DNA from: CAYGLV01 sp964351025
GTDB taxonomy: Bacteria > Actinomycetota > Thermoleophilia > Gaiellales > Gaiellaceae
DNA: 49,415 nt
Reading direction: 5' to 3'
Assembly: GCA_964351025.1 (NCBI GenBank)
Contig: CAYGLV010000012.1
Location: 1-49,415, forward strand
Shown in pieces: positions 16,840 to 24,919 of the stretch (its first letter is position 1; every line of letters starts with the position of its first letter). The translations under genes and the position numbers were made by a program. The notes below the pieces were generated by a model. The model had not been told where the DNA came from. It saw only the letters and a list, made by a program, of their open reading frames with translations, and did no database searches.

Positions 16840-18632
16840 TCGGCGGCGGGCTCGAGCAGGACGTAGGGGTCGTGCGAGAGCTCGAGCCTGACGAAGCGGC
16901 ACGGCACGCCGGCCCGGGCGCAGGCAGCAGCGACGAGGTCGAGCCGCTCGCGCGACGCGCCGGCGATCGTGACGAGCACGGACTCCGGTTGCGCCCGCTT
17001 GAGCACATCGTCGATCTGGTCGATCGAGCCGAGCACGGGCACGCCCTGAAGACGTCGTCCGCGCAGCGCCGGGTCGTCGTCGAGGAAGCCGATCACCTGC
17101 TCACCTGCTTGCTCCCGCAGTTCGCGCATCATGCTCCGGCCCGAGCTGCCGGCGCCGACGATCAGCGTGCGTCGTCGCTCGCTCCGGCGCAACGAGCCGA
17201 GCCCTGCGACGAGCGCGCGCTCGCCGAAGCGGGAGGCGCCGATCAGTGGCGCGGCGATGAGCGCGTCGACCGCGAAGATGGAACGCGGCAGATCGCGCAT
17301 GTCGCCGAACAGCTCAAGAAAGCCGTAGGCGGCCACCTCGGACGCGAGCACCGCGACGACGATCCCGGCCACATCCCGCGCCCCCGCGTAGCGCCAAACG
17401 GCGCGGTAGAGGCGAAGCGCGATGAAGGCGAGATAGCGCGCGAAGAGGACGACGCCGACGGTGAGCCCGGCCGCATAACGCTGCGTCGGCGTCCCGCTCC
17501 CCCCAACCACGACGAGGTACGCGGCGTAGAGCGAGGCGACGATCAGGGCTGCGTCCACGGCCACCTCGACGAGCAGCCGCCGGTGGACGAGCAGGCCGTG
17601 CGTCGCCGCCCGTTCCGAGTCGGACTCGCCGAGGAAGGTGCCGAACTGGAGCAGCGCCGCAAAGGTGAGGAGCACGCCGACGAGCGTCACGTACGGGTTC
17701 GCGAGCACGTTGTAGCCGAGGCTCGTCGCCCCGAGCGCCGCGGCAATCACCGCGAGCAGGATCACCGCGCGCCTCTCGGAGAGGCCGCGATAGACGAGCC
17801 GGTGCGAGGTGTGGTCTTTCCCCCCCTGGCTGACCGGTCGTCCTTCGAGCAGGCGCACGAACGTGACGAGCGCGGTGTCGAGGATCGGCACGGCGAGCAC
17901 GAGCAGGGGCAGCACGAGCGTCGCCACCGTCGTCCCCGCCTCCTTCCAGCTGCCGAGCAGGCCGAGCGCCGCAAGCGCGAATCCGAGCACCTGGCTGCCC
18001 GAATCGCCCATGAAGACCGCGGCCGGCCTCCGCAGGCGGAGGTTGAAGGGAAGGAATCCTGCGCAGGCGAAGCAGACGGCGAGCGAGAGCGCGAGGGTCG
18101 CCTCGTTGTTTTCCAGCGGCATCACTGCGGCGACGGCGAAGTAGGCGCAGGCGATGGCCGCCATGCTCGCGGCGAGCCCGTCCATGTTGTCGAGCAGGTT
18201 GAAGGCGTTCGTCAGGCCGACGAGCCAGAGAAAGGCGAGCCCGAGCGCGAGGACGTCGTTCGAGAAGATCTCCGCGCGCATCCCACCGGCAAGAGCGATC
18301 CCCGCGGCGCCGAACTGCGCCGCGAGCTTGGTCACGGGGCGCAGATGGAAGACGTCGTCGGCGAGCCCGGCGAAGAAGAGGAGCGCGCAGCCCCCGAGGA
18401 CGGCCAGCAGCTCGGCGCTGGGGTCGACGACGCCGGCGGCGAAGGCTGCGCCCATTCCCGCGCCGATGCCCAGGATGAGGCCGATGCCGCCGAATGTCGG
18501 CGTCGCCGCCGTATGCCAGCGCGCGTCGCTCGGCGTGGCGACGAGCCGCCTGCGAGCCGCCGGCGAGCGGAGAAGCCCCCAGATCGCAAGCGCGGCGACG
18601 GGGAACGCGGCGAGCGTCGCGGCGGCACTCAC
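16836..18632 (-). CDS. WecA/MraY-type sugar-phosphate transferase fused to a membrane-Rossmann module
   Basis: 598 residues. Residues 1 to ~330 are a polyprenyl-phosphate N-acetylhexosamine-1-phosphate transferase: the DD pair in GLADDVFHLRP (92-93), NAFNLLDNMDGLA (~142-154), VFMGDSGSQVLGF near 205-217, and the HxxH-type KDHTSHRL. Residues ~340-470 add further membrane segments. From ~475 there is a nucleotide-binding fold, RTLIVGAGSSGRSMMREL, followed by IGFLDDDPALRGRRLQGVPV. This second half looks like the N-terminal part of CapD/PglF/WbpM-type proteins without the SDR dehydratase domain. It probably starts glycan assembly on undecaprenyl phosphate. GTG 18632 has a TACCCT box 8 bases upstream. 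Confidence 0.8.
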   Translation of the reverse strand: MSAAATLAAFPVAALAIWGLLRSPAARRRLVATPSDARWHTAATPTFGGIGLILGIGAGMGAAFAAGVVDPSAELLAVLGGCALLFFAGLADDVFHLRPVTKLAAQFGAAGIALAGGMRAEIFSNDVLALGLAFLWLVGLTNAFNLLDNMDGLAASMAAIACAYFAVAAVMPLENNEATLALSLAVCFACAGFLPFNLRLRRPAAVFMGDSGSQVLGFALAALGLLGSWKEAGTTVATLVLPLLVLAVPILDTALVTFVRLLEGRPVSQGGKDHTSHRLVYRGLSERRAVILLAVIAAALGATSLGYNVLANPYVTLVGVLLTFAALLQFGTFLGESDSERAATHGLLVHRRLLVEVAVDAALIVASLYAAYLVVVGGSGTPTQRYAAGLTVGVVLFARYLAFIALRLYRAVWRYAGARDVAGIVVAVLASEVAAYGFLELFGDMRDLPRSIFAVDALIAAPLIGASRFGERALVAGLGSLRRSERRRTLIVGAGSSGRSMMRELREQAGEQVIGFLDDDPALRGRRLQGVPVLGSIDQIDDVLKRAQPESVLVTIAGASRERLDLVAAACARAGVPCRFVRLELSHDPYVLLEPAAE

Positions 18633-18640
18633 GGGCGCGA

Positions 18641-18646
18641 AGGGTA
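18641..18646 (-). promoter_or_regulatory. -10 box TACCCT for the WecA-fusion gene
   Basis: On the minus strand TACCCT is 8 bases before GTG 18632. No Shine-Dalgarno is seen. Confidence 0.45.
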
Positions 18647-18701
18647 GTCGAGCCCTGTTAGGGCGGTGTATGGGATCCTGCGGGCGCTCACGACGCGTCC
18701 C

Positions 18702-18707
18702 TAGACT
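18702..18707 (+). promoter_or_regulatory. -10 box TAGACT for the ABC permease gene
   Basis: TAGACT is 11 bases before ATG 18719, so any leader would be only a few bases long. Confidence 0.4.
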
Positions 18708-18718
18708 AGTCCCACGCG

Positions 18719-19519
18719 ATGACGGTCTACGTGGATCTGCTCCGCTACCGGGAGCTCTTTGGGAGCCTCTTCCGGCGTGACCTGAGAGCGAAGTACAAGG
18801 GATCGGTGCTCGGGCTCGCCTGGTCGCTCGCGCACCCGGTGATCCTGATGGCCGTCTATCTGCTCGTCTTCTCGATCCTCTGGAAGGCGCAGGTCGCCGA
18901 CGTTGGCCACTACTGGCTCTTCCTGCTCGCCGGGTTGCCCGCCTGGGTCTTCTTCGCGACCTCGCTCCAGTCCGCCTCGCGCAGCCTGCTCGAGAACGCG
19001 AACCTCATCCGCAAGGTGCGCTTCCCGCGCCAGCTCGTGCCGCTCTCGATGGTTGCGACGCAGCTTGTCGGCTTCGCCATGATGCTCGCGATCGTGATCG
19101 GGCTCAGCCTCGTCTACGTGCCCGCAGCGCGCGACACCGTCTGGCTTGCGCTGCCGCTCGCCGTCCTCGTCGTGGCGCTCGTCGCCGGAGTCGCGCTCGC
19201 CGTCGCCTCCCTGAACGCGTTGTACCGCGACGTCGAGCACCTCGTCTCGGCGCTCCTCCTGCCCTGGTTCTTCCTGACGCCCGTGCTCTACTCGCTCGAC
19301 AAGCTCCCCGGCCGCGAGACACACCCGTGGCTCGAGAGCGTCCTCCACTGGGGGAACTTCATGACGCCGGCGATCACGGCGCTGCGCGACCCCCTGTTTT
19401 TCGGGCGAGCGCCGACGCTTGCCGACACGCTCTATCTCGTCGTCGCCGCGGTCGTCGCCCTCGCGCTCGGGGCGTGGGTCTTCAGCCGCGCGGACGACCG
19501 CGTCGCAAGCGAAGTCTGA
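18719..19519 (+). CDS. Polysaccharide ABC transporter permease (Wzm/TagG-like)
   Basis: 266 residues with six predicted membrane segments. The N-terminal cytoplasmic start is ELFGSLFRRDLRAKYKGSVL, followed by GLAWSLAHPVILMAVYLLVF. This is the ABC2 layout of O-antigen and teichoic-acid exporters. LNALYRDVEHLVSALLLPWF and FFLTPVLYSLDKLP are typical of the second half. With the ATPase at 20377 it should export a finished lipid-linked glycan. The two exporter genes are split by a convergent/divergent gene on the other strand, which is unusual for a Wzm/Wzt pair. Confidence 0.85.
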   Translation: MTVYVDLLRYRELFGSLFRRDLRAKYKGSVLGLAWSLAHPVILMAVYLLVFSILWKAQVADVGHYWLFLLAGLPAWVFFATSLQSASRSLLENANLIRKVRFPRQLVPLSMVATQLVGFAMMLAIVIGLSLVYVPAARDTVWLALPLAVLVVALVAGVALAVASLNALYRDVEHLVSALLLPWFFLTPVLYSLDKLPGRETHPWLESVLHWGNFMTPAITALRDPLFFGRAPTLADTLYLVVAAVVALALGAWVFSRADDRVASEV

Positions 19520-20330
19520 GCGCGATCCGTCCGTCGTAGAGCGCGGGCCCGGCGCCCTCCCAGGCCGGCAGGCCCACGTGCTCGCCCGGCTGAAGCCCGG
19601 CGAGCAGCGACGGGCAGAGCAGCGGCTCCTGGAACGTCGGATTGCGCCCCGTGCCGGGCGCCCAGGCCGCGAGACGCTTGCCAAAGCGGCGTCGGTCGAG
19701 CAGGCCGCCGTCGGGCTCGAGCGAGCCGCCGACCGCGACGAAGCCCTCGGCGTGGGCGTCGAGCACACGTCGCGACCAGTCGGGCGCCGGTAGGCAGCCG
19801 GCGGCGAGGTGGGCGACGGCTTCCGCCTCGCCCTCGACCAGCGGCTCCTCCTGGGCGGCGAGCGCCGCGCGCGTGTCGGCCTCGTCGCCCGGGCCGGGGT
19901 GGACGGTTGCGGCGAGCCGGCGTGCCGCGATCCTCGGTGCGACCTCGACGTCGAGGTCAAGGACGTGCGAGCCGACCTCGGCGAACCAGTAACGGTGCTC
20001 CTCGACGAGGTCGAAGGCGAGCGTGTAGCGGCCGGGCGGCATCGGCGCGAGCAGCTCCACGGCCAGCTCGGCGCGCTCGCCCGGCCCGACCGGCGCCTTG
20101 AAGGCGCTGCGGACGCCGTCCCAGAGGATCGGGTTGCCGCGGTCGTCGAGCCAGTGGTAGGAGAGCTGAACGCCCTCCGTGCCCCGCGACCGCCACGTTG
20201 CCGAGCCGGCGTTCTCGAGCAGGACGCGCGCGGGCCCGGTCGCGCCCGCGCGCGGGCCGGCGAGCTCGTAGGCGAGCCAGCGCACGGCGAGCGGGCCGGA
20301 GGGGATGGGGTGCTCGCCGACCTGCTCCAT
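19482..20330 (-). CDS. Uncharacterised protein with beta-sandwich domain, between the ABC exporter genes
   Basis: 282 residues; I do not recognise a named family. The first ~110 residues look like an immunoglobulin-like or carbohydrate-binding beta-sandwich: RVLLENAGSATWRSRG, LSYHWLDDRGNPILWDG and MPPGRYTLAFDLVEEHRYWF. The second half has a repeated Gly/Leu/Pro-rich pattern, including FVAVGGSLEPDGGLLDRR and ALYDGRIALRLRLR at the C-terminus. There is no signal peptide. The first domain recalls sugar-recognition modules such as the Wzt C-terminus, so a role in export or chain-length control is possible. It overlaps the end of the permease gene by 38 bases and has a TAGACT box 9 bases before ATG 20330. 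Confidence 0.7.
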   Translation of the reverse strand: MEQVGEHPIPSGPLAVRWLAYELAGPRAGATGPARVLLENAGSATWRSRGTEGVQLSYHWLDDRGNPILWDGVRSAFKAPVGPGERAELAVELLAPMPPGRYTLAFDLVEEHRYWFAEVGSHVLDLDVEVAPRIAARRLAATVHPGPGDEADTRAALAAQEEPLVEGEAEAVAHLAAGCLPAPDWSRRVLDAHAEGFVAVGGSLEPDGGLLDRRRFGKRLAAWAPGTGRNPTFQEPLLCPSLLAGLQPGEHVGLPAWEGAGPALYDGRIALRLRLRRGRPRG

Positions 20331-20339
20331 TGCGGCGGT

Positions 20340-20345
20340 AGTCTA
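20340..20345 (-). promoter_or_regulatory. -10 box TAGACT for the minus-strand gene at 20330
   Basis: On the minus strand TAGACT is 9 bases before ATG 20330. Confidence 0.4.
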
Positions 20346-20363
20346 GATCCGTGCCCGAGCCGC

Positions 20364-20369
20364 TACCGT
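20364..20369 (+). promoter_or_regulatory. -10 box TACCGT for wzt
   Basis: TACCGT is 7 bases before ATG 20377. No Shine-Dalgarno is present. Confidence 0.45.
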
Positions 20370-20376
20370 CGAGCGC

Positions 20377-21585
20377 ATGAAGAAGGGCGAGATCCTGGTG
20401 GACGGCGTCTCGCGGCGCTTTCGCGTGCACGCGCGCGAGGTACGCACGCTGAAGGAGCTGTTCGTCGTCCGCGGCCGCACCGAGGCGACGGACGTGTGGG
20501 CGCTGCAAGACGTCTCGCTGCGCGTCGAGCCGGGCGAGGCCGTTGGCCTGATCGGCCGCAACGGGTCGGGCAAGACGACGCTGTTGCGGCTCGTCGCCGG
20601 AATCATCAAGCCGACGGGCGGCCGTGTCGCCGCCGGGGGTCGGATCGGCTCGCTGCTCGAGCTCGGCGCCGGCTTCCACCCCGACTTCTCGGGCCGCGAG
20701 AACGTCTTTCTCAACGGCTCGATCCACGGGCTCCGGCGCGCGACGATCCGCGAGCGGTTCGACGAGATCGTCGCCTTCGCTGAGCTCGAGGGCGCGATCG
20801 ACCGTCCCGTGCGCACGTACTCCTCGGGGATGTACATGCGGCTCGGCTTCGCGATCGCGGCCTTCCTCGACGCCGATGTCCTGCTGCTCGACGAGGTGTT
20901 TGCCGTCGGCGACGAGGCCTTCCAGCGCAAGTGCTTCGGCAAGATCTTCGAGTTCAAGCAGCGCGGGGGGACGATCGTGTTCGTCTCCCACGACGCCTCG
21001 GCGGTCGAGCGACTGTGCGGCCGCGCGGTGCTCCTCCAGCAGGGGCACGCCATCTTCGACGGGCCGACCCACGAGGCGCTCGTCCGCTACCGCCGCCAGC
21101 TCGCCGACGAGCTCGACCCGGCGGAGCGCGGCGCCGGACTGCGCGAGTGGGGAACGGGCGAGGCCGCGATCGCGGAGGCGCGGCTCGTCGGCCCCGGTGG
21201 CGAGGAGCGGACACAGTTCCTCGCGGGCGAGCCGTTCTCGCTCAGGTTGCGCGTGGTCGCCCACGAGCCGGTGGCGTCCCCCCGCGTCCAGCTCGAGCTG
21301 CGGGACGATGCGGGCATGCTCGTCGCCTCGGAGAACGTGGACACAGCGACGCTGGGCTGGGACGGTGGGGCCGGCGAGCACGCGCTCCGCTTCGACGTCG
21401 AGCGATTGCCGCTCGCGGATGGCCGCTTCCACCTCCGCCTCGGCCTCGCCGATGCGACCGGCGAGCGGCTGTTGCACTGGCTCGACGACGCGCTCGTCTT
21501 CCTCGTCTACCCCGATGGCGAAGGGCGAGGTGTCGTCCGGCTGGAAGGGAGCTGGTCGGCGGAGGAGAATGCGGAACCCCGATGA
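20377..21585 (+). CDS. Polysaccharide ABC transporter ATPase with C-terminal carbohydrate-binding domain (Wzt-like)
   Basis: 402 residues. The ATPase domain has Walker A GLIGRNGSGKTTLL (near residues 57-70), the signature YSSGMYMRLGFAIA, and Walker B ADVLLLDEVFAVGD. Residues ~265-395 form a second beta-rich domain like the Wzt C-terminus, which in O-antigen exporters recognises the finished chain end (established for Wzt homologues; here inferred from layout). The partner permease is at 18719-19519. The stop overlaps the ATG of the small gene at 21582 (ATGA). Confidence 0.88.
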   Translation: MKKGEILVDGVSRRFRVHAREVRTLKELFVVRGRTEATDVWALQDVSLRVEPGEAVGLIGRNGSGKTTLLRLVAGIIKPTGGRVAAGGRIGSLLELGAGFHPDFSGRENVFLNGSIHGLRRATIRERFDEIVAFAELEGAIDRPVRTYSSGMYMRLGFAIAAFLDADVLLLDEVFAVGDEAFQRKCFGKIFEFKQRGGTIVFVSHDASAVERLCGRAVLLQQGHAIFDGPTHEALVRYRRQLADELDPAERGAGLREWGTGEAAIAEARLVGPGGEERTQFLAGEPFSLRLRVVAHEPVASPRVQLELRDDAGMLVASENVDTATLGWDGGAGEHALRFDVERLPLADGRFHLRLGLADATGERLLHWLDDALVFLVYPDGEGRGVVRLEGSWSAEENAEPR

Positions 21586-21860
21586 GCTCGCGCACCTGTC
21601 CCAACTGGCCCGATCTGATGGAGCTCGCCCCCGAGCTGCAGTTCAAGCACTACACCGTTGCCGAGGCGAGACTGCCGTCCGACGTGCTGACCCAGCTCAC
21701 ACACACGTCGCTCTCGGACGTTGCGATCTGCTGCGACCTCGACCGGCATGTCTTCAACGGCGAGCACACGGAGGCGGAGGTCGGGGAGGCCCTGCGGGCC
21801 TCGCACTGGTTCGAGCTGAACGACTGGGCCGCGGGCGGTCACGGCCGCGCCACGGGCTGA
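21582..21860 (+). CDS. Small conserved-looking protein of unknown function
   Basis: 92 residues starting MSSRTCPNWPDLMELAPELQ. It has three Cys: one in TCPNW and an adjacent pair in VAICCDLD. Trp and His are also frequent. The start overlaps the wzt stop (ATGA), so it is coupled to the exporter gene. No signal peptide or membrane segment is present. The codon use fits its neighbours, which supports a real gene, but I cannot name a function. Confidence 0.65.
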   Translation: MSSRTCPNWPDLMELAPELQFKHYTVAEARLPSDVLTQLTHTSLSDVAICCDLDRHVFNGEHTEAEVGEALRASHWFELNDWAAGGHGRATG

Positions 21861-21880
21861 CGAGCCCTCGGGCCCGCGAC

Positions 21881-21886
21881 TAGGCT
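21881..21886 (+). promoter_or_regulatory. -10 box TAGGCT for the F420 genes
   Basis: TAGGCT is 7 bases before GTG 21894, the start of cofC. This is a probable leaderless promoter. Confidence 0.5.
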
Positions 21887-21893
21887 TGGCACC

Positions 21894-22460
21894 GTGCCCC
21901 ACGTCGTCGTCCCCTTCCGTGGCGAGGACGGGAAGAGCCGTCTCCCCGCCGAGCTCCGCACGACGCTCGCGCTTGCCATGCTCGGCGACGTGCTCGCCGT
22001 CTGTGGCGAGGTCGGGCGGGTGACACTGGTGACGAACGACGGAAGCGCGCGGGTGCTGGCGGCTGAGCTCGGCGCGCGCGTTTTCGACGACCCGGGCGGC
22101 GGCCAGGGAGCGGCTGTTGCCGCTGCGCTCGGGGCTCTCGACGGGCCGGTGCTCGTCGTCAACGCCGATCTGCCGTGCGCCGCTCCGGCGGATCTCGCGG
22201 CGCTGCTCGAACGGGCCCCGGCGCTCGTGGAGGCAGCCGACGGGACAACGAATGCTCTTGCCCTGCTCGACCCCGCAGGCTTTGCGCCGCTCTACGGCGC
22301 CGGCAGCGCCGCTCGCTTCCGGGCGCACGTGCCGGGGATCGACGTCGCTGCGCTTCCCGGGCTCGCCGACGACGTGGACACCCTCGCCGACCTCGAGCGG
22401 CTCAGCGGCCGCGTCGGGCCGCGCACGCGCGCCGCGCTCGCCTCCGTCGAGGCGGCGTAG
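21894..22460 (+). CDS. cofC: 2-phospho-L-lactate/phosphoenolpyruvate guanylyltransferase
   Basis: 188 residues. It activates 2-phospholactate or, in many actinobacteria, phosphoenolpyruvate with GTP for coenzyme F420 synthesis. The N-terminus VVVPFRGEDGKSRLPAELR is the nucleotide-binding loop (usually KxxxxxKSRL). LVTNDGSARVLAAELGARV and the VLVVNADLPCA strand with the DxP metal site follow. TAG 22458-22460 is directly followed by ATG of cofD, and the cofCD pairing strengthens the call. Which phospho-acid is used cannot be told from the sequence. Confidence 0.88.
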   Translation: MPHVVVPFRGEDGKSRLPAELRTTLALAMLGDVLAVCGEVGRVTLVTNDGSARVLAAELGARVFDDPGGGQGAAVAAALGALDGPVLVVNADLPCAAPADLAALLERAPALVEAADGTTNALALLDPAGFAPLYGAGSAARFRAHVPGIDVAALPGLADDVDTLADLERLSGRVGPRTRAALASVEAA

Positions 22461-23387
22461 ATGCACGTCTGCCTGCTCTCCGGCGGGGTCGGCGGCGCGC
22501 GCTTCGCCCGGGGCCTCGTCGCTGCCGCGGGCGCCGCGAACGTGACGGTGATCGGCAACGTCGGTGACGACGTCGAGGTGCTCGGCTTGCACGTCTCTCC
22601 CGATCTCGACAGTGTCCTCTATGCCCTCGCCGGTCTGCACGACGAGACGCGCGGTTGGGGCCGTGCCGGGGAAACGTGGAACGTGCTCGCGAGCGCCTCG
22701 ACGTTCGGCGGCGAGGACTGGTTCCGGCTCGGCGACCTCGACCTGGGGCTGCACCTCGTCCGGACGCAGGCTTTGCGCGCGGGTGAGCCGCTCTCTGCCG
22801 TGACTGCGCGCCTCGCAGCCGCAGCCGGGATCGAGACGCCACTGCTGCCCGCAACCGACGATCGCCTGCGCACGTGGCTCGCGACACCTGCCGGTGACTT
22901 CCCGTTCCAGCGGTGGTTTGTCGAACGGGGGCACACCGACGAGGTCGACGCCGTGCGGTTCGAGGGCGCCGACGAGGCGCGCCCCGCGCCGGGCGCGCTC
23001 GAGGCGCTGGCAACCGCCGATCTCGTCGTGATCGCACCCAGCAACCCGTACGTCTCGATCTGGCCGATCCTTGCGGTCGCGCCGCTGCGCGAGGCGCTCG
23101 CCGCGAGGCGCGTGCCCTGCATCGCGGTCAGCCCGGTGATCGGCGGCCGCGCGGTCAAGGGGCCCGTTGACCGTATGCTCCGGCGGATGTCGGGCGACAC
23201 GACACCCCAGGCGGTCGCTGGCTGCTACGCGGGGTTGCTCGACGCACTCGTGCTTGACGAGGCGGACGCCGACGCGGTGCCGGGGCTCGCTGTCCGGCCG
23301 GTCGTGACGCGCACCTTGATGACCGATCTCGATGCTTCTCGGCGACTTGCGGAGGTCGTGCTCGACACCGCGGGAGCCGTAAGGTGA
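22461..23387 (+). CDS. cofD: 2-phospho-L-lactate transferase
   Basis: 308 residues. It joins the CofC product to the deazaflavin Fo to give F420-0 or its dehydro form. The N-terminal signature is VCLLSGGVGGARFARGLV, with VIGNVGDDVEVLGLHVSPDLDS (read as two blocks), then ETWNVLASASTFGGEDWFRL and a C-terminal VIAPSNPYVSIWPILAV. These are hallmark CofD/FbiA segments. It starts immediately after cofC. TGA 23385-23387 lies within a GTGA that forms the left edge of the foldback element before the next gene. Confidence 0.93.
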   Translation: MHVCLLSGGVGGARFARGLVAAAGAANVTVIGNVGDDVEVLGLHVSPDLDSVLYALAGLHDETRGWGRAGETWNVLASASTFGGEDWFRLGDLDLGLHLVRTQALRAGEPLSAVTARLAAAAGIETPLLPATDDRLRTWLATPAGDFPFQRWFVERGHTDEVDAVRFEGADEARPAPGALEALATADLVVIAPSNPYVSIWPILAVAPLREALAARRVPCIAVSPVIGGRAVKGPVDRMLRRMSGDTTPQAVAGCYAGLLDALVLDEADADAVPGLAVRPVVTRTLMTDLDASRRLAEVVLDTAGAVR

Positions 23388-23551
23388 CCCGCCCGGCCGT
23401 AGTCAGGGCGTCTCTGACGCGCGATCCGCGGCGCGATGCGTCGTCCTCAGTCGCGCCCATACCTCCTGGTATGGGCGCTCCCTGCGTCCTAGCCTCGCTT
23501 GCGCCTCGCACGCCAGAGACGCGAGACCACGACCGGGCGGGCCACCGGTGA
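23384..23551. repeat. Large intergenic foldback element between cofD and the F420 reductase gene
   Basis: About 160 bp of nested inverted repeats. The outer arms are 23387-23404 and 23526-23542 (about 3 mismatches). The inner arms are 23408-23424 and 23506-23522 (15 of 17 pair). The centre is a perfect 11-bp stem, GCGCCCATACC, with loop TCCT and GGTATGGGCGC at 23453-23478. It is bounded exactly by GTGA of the cofD stop and GTGA at the next start. In the operon frame it is open from GTG 23384 to TGA 23551 (55 codons, beginning MTRPAVVRASL), so translation could run through it. It is not obviously the same sequence as the elements at 12.8 and 25.6 kb, though it shares the core GAGACGCCCTGA on the minus strand. 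Confidence 0.7.
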
Positions 23552-24174
23552 GCATGAGGATCGCGGTCGTCGGCGGCACCGGCAGCTTCGGCAAGGCGCT
23601 CGCCGCCCGGCTCGCAGCGGCGGGCGTCGAGGTCGTGATCGGCTCGCGCGACGCGGAGCGTGCGCGCGGGATCGCGGCCGAGCTCGGCGTCGAGGGTGCG
23701 GCGAACGCTGCCGCCGTGAAGGGTGTCGACCTCGTCGTGCTCGCCACCAAGGCGGACGCTGCGGTGGAGACCGCCCGCGAGCTGCGGACGGCGATCGGGA
23801 CGACTCCGGTCCTGTCGGTTGCGGCCGAGCTTTCCTTCGGCCCCGGCGGCGTCAAGCCGACCGCAAAGAGCACGTCCGTCGCCCAGCGGATCCAGGACGA
23901 GCTCGACGCGCCCGTCGCCGCCGGGCTGCACTCGCTCGCCGCCTCCAACCTCGCGGGAGCTGAAGTCGCAGACGAGGACGCCCTCGTTTGCGGCGACGAC
24001 CCGCGCGCGAAGGAGCTCGCGCTCGAGCTCGCCGGCCGGATCACGTCCGGCCGCGCGGTGGACGCCGGACCGCTCGCGAGCGCCCGCGCGCTCGAGGGCA
24101 TGACCGCCGTGATCGTGAACGTGAACAAGCGCTACAAGGCGCACGCGGGCCTGCGGGTCACCGGCCTCGAGTGA
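23548..24174 (+). CDS. npdG: NADPH:coenzyme F420 oxidoreductase
   Basis: 208 residues (206 from ATG 23554). It transfers hydride between NADP(H) and F420. The N-terminal Rossmann motif is MRIAVVGGTGSFGKALAARL, then VVIGSRDAERA for the NADP phosphate, with VDLVVLATKADAAVE and a C-terminal SARALEGMTAVIVNVNKRYK. All fit the Fno/NpdG family. GTG 23548 overlaps the end of the foldback element's open frame; ATG 23554 is an equally good start. The 3' end overlaps GTG of cofE (GTGA). The gene lies inside the F420 cluster, which supports the cofactor choice. Confidence 0.88.
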   Translation: MSMRIAVVGGTGSFGKALAARLAAAGVEVVIGSRDAERARGIAAELGVEGAANAAAVKGVDLVVLATKADAAVETARELRTAIGTTPVLSVAAELSFGPGGVKPTAKSTSVAQRIQDELDAPVAAGLHSLAASNLAGAEVADEDALVCGDDPRAKELALELAGRITSGRAVDAGPLASARALEGMTAVIVNVNKRYKAHAGLRVTGLE

Positions 24175-24911
24175 CTGAGCTGCGCGTCCTGCCGCTGCCG
24201 GGGATCCCCGAGCTGGGCGAGGGCGACGATCTCGCGAGCGCGCTGCTGGAGGCCGCCGGGCGGATCGGAGGCCTGGAGGACGGCGATGTCGTCGTCGTAG
24301 CCCAGAAGGCCGTCTCGAAGTCCGAGGGCCGCGTCGTTCGGCTGGACGAAGTGAAGCCGTCGGCGCGCGCTGTCGAGCTCGCCCGGGGCGAGGACCCGCG
24401 CCACGTCGAGGCGATCCTGGCTGAGGCGGTGCGGATCGTGCGCTCGCGACCGCCACTGCTGATCGTGGAGACGCGGCACGGCTTCGTCTGCGCGTCGGCG
24501 GGCGTGGACGCCTCCAACGCGCCGGAGACGGGAACGCTCGTCCTGCTGCCGCTCGATCCCGACGCCTCGGCTGCGCGGTTGCGCTCGCGGCTTGCCGAGC
24601 TGGCCGGGCGCGACGTCGGCGTCATCGTCAGCGACTCGTTCGGCCGCCCGTGGCGCCAGGGCACGACCGATGTCGCGCTCGGCTCCGCCGGGATCGTGAC
24701 CCTGCTCGACCTCCGCGGCGAGCGCGATCCCGCGGGCTATGAGCTGCGGTCGACCGAGATCGCGGTCGCGGACGAGATCGCCGGGGCAGCGGAGCTCGTG
24801 ATGGGGAAGACGAGGGGCGTGCCGGCTGCGGTCGTGCGCGGCCTCTCGCTCCGGGGTGCGGGCACGGCGCGGGATCTCGTGATGCCCGCCGAGCGCGACC
24901 TCTTCAGGTAG
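24171..24911 (+). CDS. cofE: Coenzyme F420-0:L-glutamate ligase
   Basis: 246 residues, the single-domain CofE form without the C-terminal nitroreductase-like domain of mycobacterial FbiB. It adds glutamates to F420-0. Motifs: VVVVAQKAVSKSEGRVV near the N-terminus, LIVETRHGFVCASAGVDASN, and VIVSDSFGRPWRQGTTDVAL. GTG 24171 overlaps the reductase stop. It converges on the chaperone gene at 24920 with only 8 bases between stops; a short hairpin (GCCGC, loop, GCGGC, about 24913-24930) lies there and might help terminate both. Confidence 0.92.
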   Translation: MTELRVLPLPGIPELGEGDDLASALLEAAGRIGGLEDGDVVVVAQKAVSKSEGRVVRLDEVKPSARAVELARGEDPRHVEAILAEAVRIVRSRPPLLIVETRHGFVCASAGVDASNAPETGTLVLLPLDPDASAARLRSRLAELAGRDVGVIVSDSFGRPWRQGTTDVALGSAGIVTLLDLRGERDPAGYELRSTEIAVADEIAGAAELVMGKTRGVPAAVVRGLSLRGAGTARDLVMPAERDLFR

Positions 24912-24919
24912 CCGCCGCT

